The notes under the pieces were generated by a model. The model saw only the letters and a list, made by a program, of their open reading frames with translations. It was not told the origin of the DNA and did not search any database. Below, piece by piece: positions 43,874-51,801 of a stretch of 64,000 nt of DNA. Source of the stretch: Salinirubrum litoreum. GTDB lineage: Archaea; Halobacteriota; Halobacteria; Halobacteriales; Haloferacaceae. The stretch spans positions 1,488,001-1,552,000 of the forward strand of contig NZ_JAJCVJ010000001.1 of assembly GCF_020567425.1 (NCBI RefSeq). Reading direction: 5' to 3'. The first letter of the stretch is position 1, and the number at the start of each line of letters is the position of its first letter. Both the position numbers and the translations under genes were made by a program.

Positions 43874-44375
43874 GACGGTTGCGACGTGGCTGTCGTGAAC
43901 TCGGTCCAATACGTCGGAGAGAACTCGGTCGAATCTGTCGCAGACGACGAGAAGTGAAAGCCCCCTGCGTCTCGACCCGCCGCGTCTGGCGAGAGCGAAG
44001 CTCTCGCTGAGTCTCGTTCGGTTCCCTCACGAGACACTCGGTGCGCGCTTCCCTCACGAGAGCGCGTCGCTTCGCTCCGCGCTCTCGTTCAGTCCAGTGC
44101 TACCAGCGTCGGGGCGGGATCGAGATTCTTGAGAGCGAAGCTCTCCAACGTCTCGTTCACTTCGTTCACGAGACCGCCGGCCCCGTTCAGTCCCACCCGT
44201 GTGCGACCCATCGTGCAACGCCCGGTGGACCAGTCGCTTTCAGCGATGCCCTACCTGCGACCGTCGGCGCGAGATGAACTCGCGCCAGCCCACTCGACTG
44301 GCAAGTGTGACGTGAGTCGGGCTTTCAGTTCGGTTGTCGCTGTGTGGTCGGCGTCTTCGTGAGCGTGCGAACAGG

Positions 44376-44473
44376 GCGAGACCGAGGGTCTCGCTGGCAA
44401 TCGGCGCGGCGCGCCGACGACAGAGCGGGACCAGAGGTCCCGCCAGCAACCGGCGCGGAGCGCCGGTGACGAA
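44376..44473 (+). repeat. Two tandem 49-nt double-hairpin modules
   Basis: Unit 1: hairpin GCGAGACC-GAG-GGTCTCGC (44376-44394), linker TGGCAA, hairpin TCGGCGC-GGC-GCGCCGA (44401-44417). Unit 2: GCGGGACC-AGA-GGTCCCGC (44425-44443), linker CAGCAA, hairpin CCGGCGC-GGA-GCGCCGG (44450-44466). The period is 49 nt, with base-pair substitutions on both arms. A third copy lies in element C (31379-31428). Confidence 0.75.
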
Positions 44474-44521
44474 GGTCAGCGAGAGCGTGTCTCTCGCCAG
44501 ACGCGAGAAACGCGCGAGGGA

Positions 44522-44549
44522 GGCTTGCGGGCGGTGCGGAGGGCAAGCC
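44522..44549 (+). ncRNA. Candidate structured-RNA hairpin, copy D
   Basis: A perfect 7-bp stem GGCTTGC / GCAAGCC closes the loop GGGCGGTGCGGAGG, with GAGG before and CGAGGTTGGGGAGGA after. Relative to copy A one C-G pair has become T-A on both arms while the loop is almost unchanged. This is the third member of the covarying set. Confidence 0.55.
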
Positions 44550-44861
44550 GAGGTTGGGGAGGACCGCTGTGCGGTGCAGTCGCGGAAGCGGTTCCTCGCG
44601 CGAGCACGAGTAGCGGTGTTGTCGCGGTCTGCGGTGCTATCGCGGTCGTCTCGTCGGTGTGCTAGATCGAGTAGTGGTGCTGGTCCGCGGTACTGTGTCG
44701 TCGCGGGTGCGGTCGAACAGTCCGGTTGTCCCCGAGAGCGTAGCGGTGGTGTCGCAGATCACAGATCCACGGTACTGTCGCAGGTCCCAATCCACACCCA
44801 AACCACGGTCCACTCGGCGACTCCAGACACAACCCAAACAAAAATCCAAAATTCGATCGAT

Positions 44862-45020
44862 TCAGGAGCGCAGTCGCCGACCGAGCGCCGCGAGAACCGC
44901 GACCCCACAGCCGACCAGTAAACCGGAGAGCGCGATAGCAAATCCGTACGGACTCACGGCGAAGCCCGTCTCGGAGAGTTCGACGGCGAACACCGGCCAG
45001 CCGAGGACCGGGACCGTCAC
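44862..45020 (-). CDS. Possible small membrane protein, 52 aa
   Basis: A frame that starts at a GTG (45020): VTVPVLGWPVFAVELSETGF, then a clear transmembrane helix (FAIALSGLLVGCGVAVLAALG) and a basic end GRRLRS. The positive-inside pattern looks genuine, but the start is uncertain: no TATA box lies at the expected distance, and the frame stays open upstream to 45188. It sits beside another small membrane protein read the other way. Confidence 0.4.
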   Translation of the reverse strand: MTVPVLGWPVFAVELSETGFAVSPYGFAIALSGLLVGCGVAVLAALGRRLRS

Positions 45021-45131
45021 CGACAGCGCCGCCGACGTGTCGGAGTCCGGGGTGAACCGTGGTTCGGCAACGCGGCGGACAGAACTGTCGTTCTGCGCGC
45101 AGTTATCCCGACTCCGTCCCTCTGCCGTGGT

Positions 45132-45428
45132 ATGCACCCGAAGCGTCGCCGGACACACACTGCCCGGCACACACCTCCGGTGAACCACCTGCTCGCCGTC
45201 TTCGCCCGCGTCCGGCCACTCGTCGTCCTGTTGGGACTGTTCGCAGGCGTCGGTCTCCTCCTCCTGTCGCTCCCGTCGGCTGTCCTCGGTGTGTTGACCC
45301 TGACCGGCGGACTGGTCGCCGGTCTACTGATCGCCTGCACGGTCCCCTTCGCGGTCGTCCGACTCGTGGTCGCCGGACTCGACACGGCCGCGGCCGGAGT
45401 CGACCACGACCGTCACCGACAGGACTGA
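45132..45428 (+). CDS. Small membrane protein, 98 aa
   Basis: A 98-residue protein with a basic N-terminus (MHPKRRRTHTARH) and two hydrophobic helices at about residues 28-50 (PLVVLLGLFAGVGLLLLSLP) and 52-80. It ends in a His/Asp-rich tail. An AGTTATCCC box (45101-45109) lies 25-30 nt upstream of the ATG, which supports expression. No family is recognised. It precedes pyrC by 56 nt, but pyrC has its own promoter. Confidence 0.6.
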   Translation: MHPKRRRTHTARHTPPVNHLLAVFARVRPLVVLLGLFAGVGLLLLSLPSAVLGVLTLTGGLVAGLLIACTVPFAVVRLVVAGLDTAAAGVDHDRHRQD

Positions 45429-45484
45429 CTGCCGACTTCGCCGGGGACCGCACGACTTTACCACCCCGCCACACCACTGCCGGT

Positions 45485-46798
45485 ATGCTCGTCAGAAACG
45501 CCACGCTGGCCGACGGTCGCGTCCGAGACGTCCGGATCGACGGCGAAACGATCGACGCGGTCGCCCCCGGCCTCACCCCCGAGTCGGACGAACGACTGCT
45601 CGACGCCGACGGCGACCTCCTCCTGCCCGGTGCGATCGACGTCCACGTCCACTTCCGCGAACCGGGCTACTCGCATAAAGAGACGTGGACCACCGGCTCT
45701 CGGTCGGCGGCGGCCGGCGGCGTCACGACCGTCGTCGATCAGCCGAACACCGACCCGGCCACGGTGACGGGTGACGCCTTCGACGGGAAGGCCCACCTCG
45801 CGGGCGAGTCGCTCGTGAACTGGGGGATCAACGGCGGCGTCACGCCCGACTGGGACCCCGACTCGCTCTTTTCGCGACCCCTGTTCGCGCTCGGCGAGGT
45901 CTTCCTCGCGGACTCGACCGGCGACATGGGCATCGACGCGGACCTGTTCGGCGAGGCGGTCGAGCGTGCGACCGACGCGGGCGTGACCGTGACGGTCCAC
46001 GCCGAGGACGCAGACCTGTTCGACGAGGAGGCGCTGGCCGAGGCGGAGGCGGACGCTGGCGTCGGCCGAGACGCGAACGCCGACCTGTGGAGTGCGTACC
46101 GCACACCCGAGGCCGAGGCCGCCGCAGTCGAGCGCGCAGTGGGAGTGGCCGAGAACGCGGGCGCGAGAATCCACGTCGCCCACACCAGCACGCCGGAGGG
46201 TGCCGACATCGCCAGCGACGCGGGGATGACCTGCGAAGTGACCCCACACCACCTCTTTCTGTCGCGGGACGACCTCGCCGATCTCGGTACCTACGGCCGG
46301 ATGAACCCGCCACTGCGCGACGAGACGCGGAGAGAGGCGCTCTGGGAGCGTGTCGTCGACGGAACCGTCGAGATGGTCGCCACCGACCACGCGCCCCACA
46401 CCCGCGACGAGAAGGAGACGACACTGCTCGACGCCCCGAGCGGCGTCCCCGGCGTCGAGACGATGCTCCCGCTCCTGCTCGAACGCGCCCGACGGGGTGA
46501 GATCGACTACGAGCGCATCCGCGACCTCACGGCGACGAACCCCGCCGAGGTGTTCGACCTGCCGGCGACAGGCAGAGTCGAGGCCGGCGCGGACGCCGAT
46601 CTGGTGCTAGTCGACCCCGAGTCGAGCCGCGAGATCCGCGGCGAGAACCTCCACTCGAACTGTGGCTGGACGCCGTTCGAGGGGAAACAGGGGGTCTTCC
46701 CGCGACTGACGATGGTCGGTGGGCAGGTGGTGTACGAACGCGACGGCGACGGCGAGCGATTTGCAGACGAGGCGGTCGGTGAGAACGTCAGAGCCTGA
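45485..46798 (+). CDS. pyrC: Dihydroorotase
   Basis: A 437-residue amidohydrolase of pyrimidine biosynthesis. Metal ligands lie in DVHVHFREPG (about residues 51-60), HAEDADLF near 180, HVAHTSTP near 233 and the final Asp in VATDHAPHTRDEK near 300-312. The HFREPG segment distinguishes dihydroorotase from allantoinase and hydantoinase. It cyclises carbamoyl-aspartate to dihydroorotate. A GACTTTACC box (45453-45461) gives a leaderless ATG. No other pyr genes are adjacent. Confidence 0.95.
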   Translation: MLVRNATLADGRVRDVRIDGETIDAVAPGLTPESDERLLDADGDLLLPGAIDVHVHFREPGYSHKETWTTGSRSAAAGGVTTVVDQPNTDPATVTGDAFDGKAHLAGESLVNWGINGGVTPDWDPDSLFSRPLFALGEVFLADSTGDMGIDADLFGEAVERATDAGVTVTVHAEDADLFDEEALAEAEADAGVGRDANADLWSAYRTPEAEAAAVERAVGVAENAGARIHVAHTSTPEGADIASDAGMTCEVTPHHLFLSRDDLADLGTYGRMNPPLRDETRREALWERVVDGTVEMVATDHAPHTRDEKETTLLDAPSGVPGVETMLPLLLERARRGEIDYERIRDLTATNPAEVFDLPATGRVEAGADADLVLVDPESSREIRGENLHSNCGWTPFEGKQGVFPRLTMVGGQVVYERDGDGERFADEAVGENVRA

Positions 46799-46822
46799 TC
46801 GGTCGCAGGCTCACCTGGCGTC

Positions 46823-47242
46823 TCACCGCGCTTCGACGTCGGCGGGCGTGAAGATCTCGACGTCGCCGTCGGGCGCGACGAGTAGCAGATAGAGGTCGAG
46901 CAGTTCGAACATCCCGCCGGCCGCCGCACTGTCGAAGTAGTCGAGATACTGGTTCCGGCCGTCACGACGCTCGGGGAACGCGACGGCCCACCGCTCCGTG
47001 TCGCTCCGTGTCGAGTCGGCGGACATTCCGTACACGACCTGTCCGATAGCGGTGTAGACGCGATCCTTCGGACTCCGATTCTCGCCTTTCACCTCGATGT
47101 ACCACGCGACCTCACTGTCGTCGGCGTCGGCTACCACGTCCGGAATGTCGCGGTTAGTGTCGATGTCGGTGGCGTCGAAGCCCTCCGAACGGAGAAACTC
47201 GATCACGAACTCCTGGACTGCGTCCTCGTCGGGGTAGCTCAC
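46823..47242 (-). CDS. PD-(D/E)XK nuclease-like haloarchaeal protein
   Basis: A 139-residue protein. An N-terminal helix (DEDAVQEFVIEFLRSEGFD) is followed by IPDVVADADDSEVAWYIEVKGE, a spacing of Asp...Glu-x-Lys that fits the catalytic core of the PD-(D/E)XK fold. A later DRVYTAIGQVVYGM helix is where such folds place a supporting residue. It may be a DNA-processing or nuclease-related protein, or a catalytically quiet relative. No partner is evident; it lies 40 nt downstream of the small membrane gene of the peptide transporter locus. Confidence 0.75.
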   Translation of the reverse strand: MSYPDEDAVQEFVIEFLRSEGFDATDIDTNRDIPDVVADADDSEVAWYIEVKGENRSPKDRVYTAIGQVVYGMSADSTRSDTERWAVAFPERRDGRNQYLDYFDSAAAGGMFELLDLYLLLVAPDGDVEIFTPADVEAR

Positions 47243-47281
47243 GAGCAGCAGTGAGTGGCTCCGCGACTAAGCCGTTCCGCC

Positions 47282-47662
47282 CTACAACACCGTCGTCGTC
47301 ACGATGACCCCGACCATCCCGCCGGCACCGAACCCCGAGATGCGGGCCATCGCCCGGCGGGAGTCCGCCTCGGTCCAGTCGGTGCCCGTGTCGAGGTGTC
47401 GCTGCATCTCCTCGAAGCCGCGCCCGGCGAAGATAGAGCCCGACCAGCCGAGGACGCCGAACCCCAGCGCGATAGCCGCCAGCGAGAAGGCTCTGGCACT
47501 CGCCCGCGAGAGGTCGTCCGGGTGGACGAGGAGGAAGAAGGCGAGCGTCGCGACGACGCCGGCGACGACACCGACCACCGCAGCGCCGACGACGAGACGG
47601 ACACGGGGCCGGAGCCACGCCGAGAGTGGCAGATCGACCGCCGACTCCTCGGTACTCGACAT
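47282..47662 (-). CDS. Membrane protein, 126 aa, in the peptide ABC operon
   Basis: A 126-residue protein with three hydrophobic helices: about residues 22-46 (RLVVGAAVVGVVAGVVATLA), 58-77 (FSLAAIALGFGVLGWSGSIF) and 108-126 (ISGFGAGGMVGVIVTTTVL). It begins 2 nt after the stop of the DppC-like permease, so it is part of that operon. I do not recognise a named family. A role in assembling or regulating the transporter is possible from position only. Confidence 0.75.
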   Translation of the reverse strand: MSSTEESAVDLPLSAWLRPRVRLVVGAAVVGVVAGVVATLAFFLLVHPDDLSRASARAFSLAAIALGFGVLGWSGSIFAGRGFEEMQRHLDTGTDWTEADSRRAMARISGFGAGGMVGVIVTTTVL

Positions 47663-47664
47663 CC

Positions 47665-48606
47665 TCAGTCGACGGCCTCGCGCATCCGGGGGTCCAGCGC
47701 GTCCCGCATCCCGTCACCGAGGAGGTTGAAGCCCAGCACGGTGATAGCGAGGAACAGGCCGGGGAAGAACGACATCCACCACTTCCCGGTCAGCAGCCCG
47801 TTCGAGACGCCGTTCGAGAGCATCAGCCCCCACGAGGGCGTGCCGGCCTCCGCGCCGAAGCCGAGGAACGACAGCGCCGCGAGGTCGATGATGGCCAGCC
47901 CGAAGTTGAGCGTCGACTGGACCGTGATCGGCGCGAGCGTGTTCGGCAGGACGTGTCTGGCGAGCACGCGCGGATCGGTCGCGCCGAGCGCGACGGTCGC
48001 GTCGATGTACTCGTCTTCCAGCACCTTCAGCGCCGCACCGCGCACGACACGGGCGAACCGGGGCGTGTAGACCAGCATCAGCGCGATGACCGCCTTCCAC
48101 AGACCCGCACCGAAGATGGCGACCAGTGCCAGCGCCAGCAGGAGCGACGGAAAGGCGAGCAGCACGTCCATCGTCCGCATGATGACGTTGTCCGTCACGT
48201 CGCCGTAGTACGCGGCGAGGATACCGAGACTGACACCGACCACGGTAGAGACGCCGACCGTGATCGTCCCGAACTTCATCGCCAGCCACGCGCCGTACAT
48301 CGTCCGCTTGAAGATGTCGCGGGCGGCCGCGTCCGTGCCGAACAGTTGCTCGTTCGCGGGCGCGGGGCCGGCCCACCCCGGCGGTGCGCGGTCCGGCACG
48401 CCCTCGCCGAGTCGGGAGAGGGTGATCGCCTGTAAGTCGAGGCCGAACCGGGCGATCAGCGCGATGCCGACCATCGTGAAGATGATCGAGAGGCCGACCA
48501 GCGCGAGGCGGTTCGAGAGCAGTTCGGTGAGGAACGGCGAGGAGCGCAGTCGTTCGAGAAAGCCCCGGCCGACCTCGCGTGACGCGTCGTCTGTCTCCGT
48601 GCTCAT
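47665..48606 (-). CDS. Peptide ABC transporter permease (DppC/OppC type)
   Basis: A 313-residue inner-membrane permease with six helices. The EAA-type cytoplasmic loop reads DATVALGATDPRVLARHVLP near residue 205, where it docks onto the ATPase. The N-terminal OppC-type helix and FGTDAAARDIFKRTMYGAWL segment (about 85-105) are typical. The ATG overlaps the upstream permease stop by 4 nt (ATGA, 48603-48606). A 60-residue loop between helices 1 and 2 is longer than in bacterial DppC. Confidence 0.93.
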   Translation of the reverse strand: MSTETDDASREVGRGFLERLRSSPFLTELLSNRLALVGLSIIFTMVGIALIARFGLDLQAITLSRLGEGVPDRAPPGWAGPAPANEQLFGTDAAARDIFKRTMYGAWLAMKFGTITVGVSTVVGVSLGILAAYYGDVTDNVIMRTMDVLLAFPSLLLALALVAIFGAGLWKAVIALMLVYTPRFARVVRGAALKVLEDEYIDATVALGATDPRVLARHVLPNTLAPITVQSTLNFGLAIIDLAALSFLGFGAEAGTPSWGLMLSNGVSNGLLTGKWWMSFFPGLFLAITVLGFNLLGDGMRDALDPRMREAVD

Positions 48607-49748
48607 TGTTGGATCCGTGGATCGAGGTAGCTGTAGGTGATGTCGACGCCCAGGTTGACCAGGGTGAACAGCAGCGCGAACGTGAGGACGGTCCCCTGCA
48701 CCAGCGGGTAGTCGGTCGCGCCGATGGCGGAGACGAGCATCGTCCCGATGCCGCCGATGCCGAAGACGGTCTCGGTCAGCACCGCGCCGCCGAGCAGACT
48801 CCCGAACTGGATGCCGATGACGGTGATGACCGGGATCAGCGCGTTCTGGAAGCCGTGTTTCATGACGGTGATCTTCGCGCCCTGCCCCTTCGCGCGGGCG
48901 GTCCGCATGTAGTCCTGCCGGACGACTTCGAGCATCGACGACCGCATCATCCGGGAGATGAGCGCGGTCGAGTAGATGCCGATGACCGCCGCAGGCAAGA
49001 ACAGGTGGTGGACCGCCGACCCGAAGGCGTCGAACCGACCGAGAATCAGCGTGTCGATGGTGACCATCCCCGTCAGCGGCGCGGGCGTCTCGGCGGTCAA
49101 CTGGACGATCTCGACGAACGGGAGCGTCACGCCGGCGACCGTGATCGACCCGATCCACGGTGCGGGGAGGAACCGGTCCGGCCCCAGGATCGTGAACGGG
49201 TACCACTGGTTGTCGAGGAAGATGGTCGAGCCGATCCGCCCACTGGTCGGGAACACTCCGAGATACGTCGACAGGAGGAGGATCAGGATCGGACCGGACC
49301 AGTAGATCGGCACCGAGATACCGCTCAGTGCGCCGATCCGGGTCGCCTGGTCGGTCAGCGTGTCCTGTTTCACCGCCGAGAGGATTCCCAGCGGGATACC
49401 GACGAAGATGCCCATCGCCTGGCCGAACAGCGCGAGTTCGATGGTGACGGGGAGTTTGTCGGCCAGCACCTCACGGACCGGCGTGCCTTTGGCGATCTGG
49501 TAGGAGTCGCCGAACTCGAAGGTCGCCGCCTCGCCGAGGAAGCGGACGTACTGGACCCAGATCGGATCGTTCAACCCGAGGTCGGTGACACACTGCTGGA
49601 TCTGCTGGCTGGAGGCTCGCTGGCCGAGGATGATCCGGCAGGGGTTCCCCGGTGCCGACTGGAGAATGGCGAACACGAGCGTCCCGACCCCGAACAGCAC
49701 GGGGATCAACAGCAGGAGTCGCTTGAGGACGAACCGTTTGGATACCAT
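48603..49748 (-). CDS. Peptide ABC transporter permease (DppB/OppB type)
   Basis: A 381-residue permease. The N-terminus KRFVLKRLLLLIPVLFGVGT and SAPGNPCRIILGQ are characteristic of OppB/DppB, and the EAA loop is DYMRTARAKGQGAKITVMKH near residue 285. It has six helices and an unusually long extracellular loop (about 170-240). A TTTAAC box near 49783-49788 lies 35-40 nt upstream of the ATG, which suggests an internal promoter in addition to read-through from the binding-protein gene. Confidence 0.93.
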   Translation of the reverse strand: MVSKRFVLKRLLLLIPVLFGVGTLVFAILQSAPGNPCRIILGQRASSQQIQQCVTDLGLNDPIWVQYVRFLGEAATFEFGDSYQIAKGTPVREVLADKLPVTIELALFGQAMGIFVGIPLGILSAVKQDTLTDQATRIGALSGISVPIYWSGPILILLLSTYLGVFPTSGRIGSTIFLDNQWYPFTILGPDRFLPAPWIGSITVAGVTLPFVEIVQLTAETPAPLTGMVTIDTLILGRFDAFGSAVHHLFLPAAVIGIYSTALISRMMRSSMLEVVRQDYMRTARAKGQGAKITVMKHGFQNALIPVITVIGIQFGSLLGGAVLTETVFGIGGIGTMLVSAIGATDYPLVQGTVLTFALLFTLVNLGVDITYSYLDPRIQQ

Positions 49749-49871
49749 GCGCGTGTAGAGTGTGGATGTGTGACAGTGGGTGTTAAATCGTGCGTTCGAG
49801 TGACGTAGTGGTCGTCGTCAGCGGGCCAGCAGAAACGGTCCGCCGGGACCGCGCGAGTGGCCGCCGCGTCC

Positions 49872-51623
49872 TCAGTTGTCGAGCGAGACCGTGTTGAGGA
49901 ACGGTCCACCGACCGAGGAGACCGTGTAGCCCGACACCGCCTGGTTCACCGCACGCAGTGTCTGGGCGTAGTCGATGAACACCCACGGCGCTTCGTCGTG
50001 GGCGATCTGGTTCGCCTCCTGGTAGGCGCTCGTGCGCTCGCTATCGTCGTAGGTGGCCTGTGCGTCACGGACGAGCTGCATGTACTCCGTGTTGGCCCAC
50101 CCGGCCGCGTTGAGCGTCGAGTAACCCTCGGTGTCGTAGCTGACCCAGTCCTGCCCGTCCGGCACCGCGTCCAGCGGGACCTTCGGATCGAGCAGGACGT
50201 ACAGGAAGTTGTCCGGGTCCGCGTTGTCGGTGTACCAGCCGAGGAAACAGGCGTCGTGGCGACCCTGATCCGTGTAGTCGAGGTACGACGAGAACGTGGA
50301 GAACTGGTTGATGTTCACCGTGATGTCCACGCCGGAGAGCCCTTCGAGGTCGGACTTCACCTGGTTCGCCGTCTCGATGGGACTCGGGTTGTAGCCGCGG
50401 GGGTTCGAGAACGTCGCCAGTTCGAACTCCAGTGAACTGATGCCGGCGTCCTCGAACAGCGAGAGCGCCTCGTCGGTGTCGGTCGGATACGGGTCCAGAT
50501 CCTCGTTGTAGCCGGCCACGTCCGGGGGGAGCGGCTGGTCAGCCTGAGTAGCGAAGCCCTGGTAGATCTGATTGACGATGGCCTCGGTGTTCACGGCGTA
50601 GCTGATGGCCCGCCGGACGCGCCGGTCGCGGAACTCCTCCTTCCGGGCCATGTTGAACGCCATGTAGCCGACGTTGATCCCGTTCTTCGACTCCAGCGAC
50701 GCCGTGTCGGCGTTGTCCGCCTGCTGGGACGACTGGGAGTCGAGGTTGTCGGTGATGTGCGAGTCGCCGTTGATGACGTCCTGCACGCGCGTCGAGTTCT
50801 GGCCGATCGTCTTGAAGACGACCTGCTCGACGTTCGGCCCGTCGCCGAAGTAGTCGGTGTTGGCCGCCAGCAGGACACGCTGGTTCCCGTTGTCGAGCTG
50901 GTCGAACGAGAAGACGCCGGTCCCCTGCGGGTTCGCGCCGAGGTCGGCCTGCGAGGAGCCGAGCGACTCGATCTGTTGCTGGGAGAGGATCGACGCCGCG
51001 AACATCGCCAGGTTCCGCAGGAACGGGGCGTACTGCTGGGTCAGTTCGATGGTGACCTCGTAGTCCGAGGAGTCGTCGACGCTGTCGACCCAGTTGCCGA
51101 AGGTGAACGGGCCGTAGCCCGACCGGGTGTCGTCGCCGAGGTAGTACTCGTACTCCGAGTCGATGAAGCGTCGGATGGTCGCGCGGACGTCGGCGGCCGT
51201 GAACTCCGCCCCGTTGTGGAACGTGACGCCCTCACGCAGAGTGAGCGTCGCGGTCGTTCCCTCCAGCGAGAAGTCCGTCGCCAGCCCCTCGGTCAACTCG
51301 CCGCCACTGCCGGGGACGAACCCGACGAGTTGGTCGAAGATCTGGTTCGTGACCTTCGCCACCTCGCCGCTGGTGGTCTGCTGTGGGTCGTAGTTCGTCG
51401 GGTGGTCGCCACGGGCGTAGACGAGCGTCCCGGAGACGTCCGCCGAGTCGTCGCCGTCGTCGGTCTCCGTCTCGGTGTCGTCCATGTCGCCGTCGGTGTC
51501 CGTCCCGGTGTCCGTCTCCGTACCGGGGTCCTGCTGTTGACAGCCTGCGAGCGCCGCCGTGGCCGTCGCGCCGCCGACCGCCTTCAGGAACCGCCGCCTG
51601 TCTACGCTGTCATCCTGTGACAT
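49872..51623 (-). CDS. Peptide-binding lipoprotein of ABC transporter (SBP family 5)
   Basis: A 583-residue substrate-binding protein. The N-terminus has a Tat motif RRRFLK (residues 9-14) and a lipobox ending LAGC with Cys28, so it is exported folded and lipid-anchored. A Thr/Asp/Glu-rich tether (30-60) follows, then the family-5 fold (DPQQTTSGEVAKVTNQIFDQ and YAVNTEAIVNQIYQG). It captures peptides or other oligomeric solutes. The ATG at 51623 has a GGGAGGG Shine-Dalgarno 6 nt upstream and a TAAAATC box near 51675, so the mRNA is leadered. Confidence 0.95.
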   Translation of the reverse strand: MSQDDSVDRRRFLKAVGGATATAALAGCQQQDPGTETDTGTDTDGDMDDTETETDDGDDSADVSGTLVYARGDHPTNYDPQQTTSGEVAKVTNQIFDQLVGFVPGSGGELTEGLATDFSLEGTTATLTLREGVTFHNGAEFTAADVRATIRRFIDSEYEYYLGDDTRSGYGPFTFGNWVDSVDDSSDYEVTIELTQQYAPFLRNLAMFAASILSQQQIESLGSSQADLGANPQGTGVFSFDQLDNGNQRVLLAANTDYFGDGPNVEQVVFKTIGQNSTRVQDVINGDSHITDNLDSQSSQQADNADTASLESKNGINVGYMAFNMARKEEFRDRRVRRAISYAVNTEAIVNQIYQGFATQADQPLPPDVAGYNEDLDPYPTDTDEALSLFEDAGISSLEFELATFSNPRGYNPSPIETANQVKSDLEGLSGVDITVNINQFSTFSSYLDYTDQGRHDACFLGWYTDNADPDNFLYVLLDPKVPLDAVPDGQDWVSYDTEGYSTLNAAGWANTEYMQLVRDAQATYDDSERTSAYQEANQIAHDEAPWVFIDYAQTLRAVNQAVSGYTVSSVGGPFLNTVSLDN

Positions 51624-51801
51624 AGGAAACCCTCCCGAGCGACCGCTTGTAAGTGTGACGGAGTGTGTGACCAGGATTTTACTCACCGGCTTCCTGCGAG
51701 TTACCCAGTTTCGAGCCGGTTTTTACCGACCACCTGCCGACCGGCTACATCCACGAGTCGGCCGACTACCTACGTCGCGAGACGACGAAAACAGCCGAGT
51801 C

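Larger units (their letters stand above)
43897..44770 (+). repeat. Structured intergenic element, copy D
   Basis: This fills most of the 988-nt gap after lplA. Plus-strand order: two 24-nt units (43897, 43921), box ACGAGAAGTGAAAGCCCCC (43947-43965), outer stem GTCTCGACCCGCC / GGCGGGATCGAGA, central hairpin (44056-44088), GTTCAGTCCCACCC (44185-44198), a region with GGTGGACCAGTCG also seen in copies A and C, two 49-nt double-hairpin modules (44376-44473), the 28-nt covarying hairpin (44522-44549) and a GC tail to about 44770. The last 90 nt of the gap are A/C-rich and hold no gene. Confidence 0.75.

Noticed and set aside
45021-45188. N-terminal extension of the 52-aa membrane protein frame
   Set aside because: The extension is Arg/Ser-rich, overlaps the promoter of the divergent 98-aa gene and lacks a TATA box, so only the part from the GTG at 45020 is offered, at low confidence.
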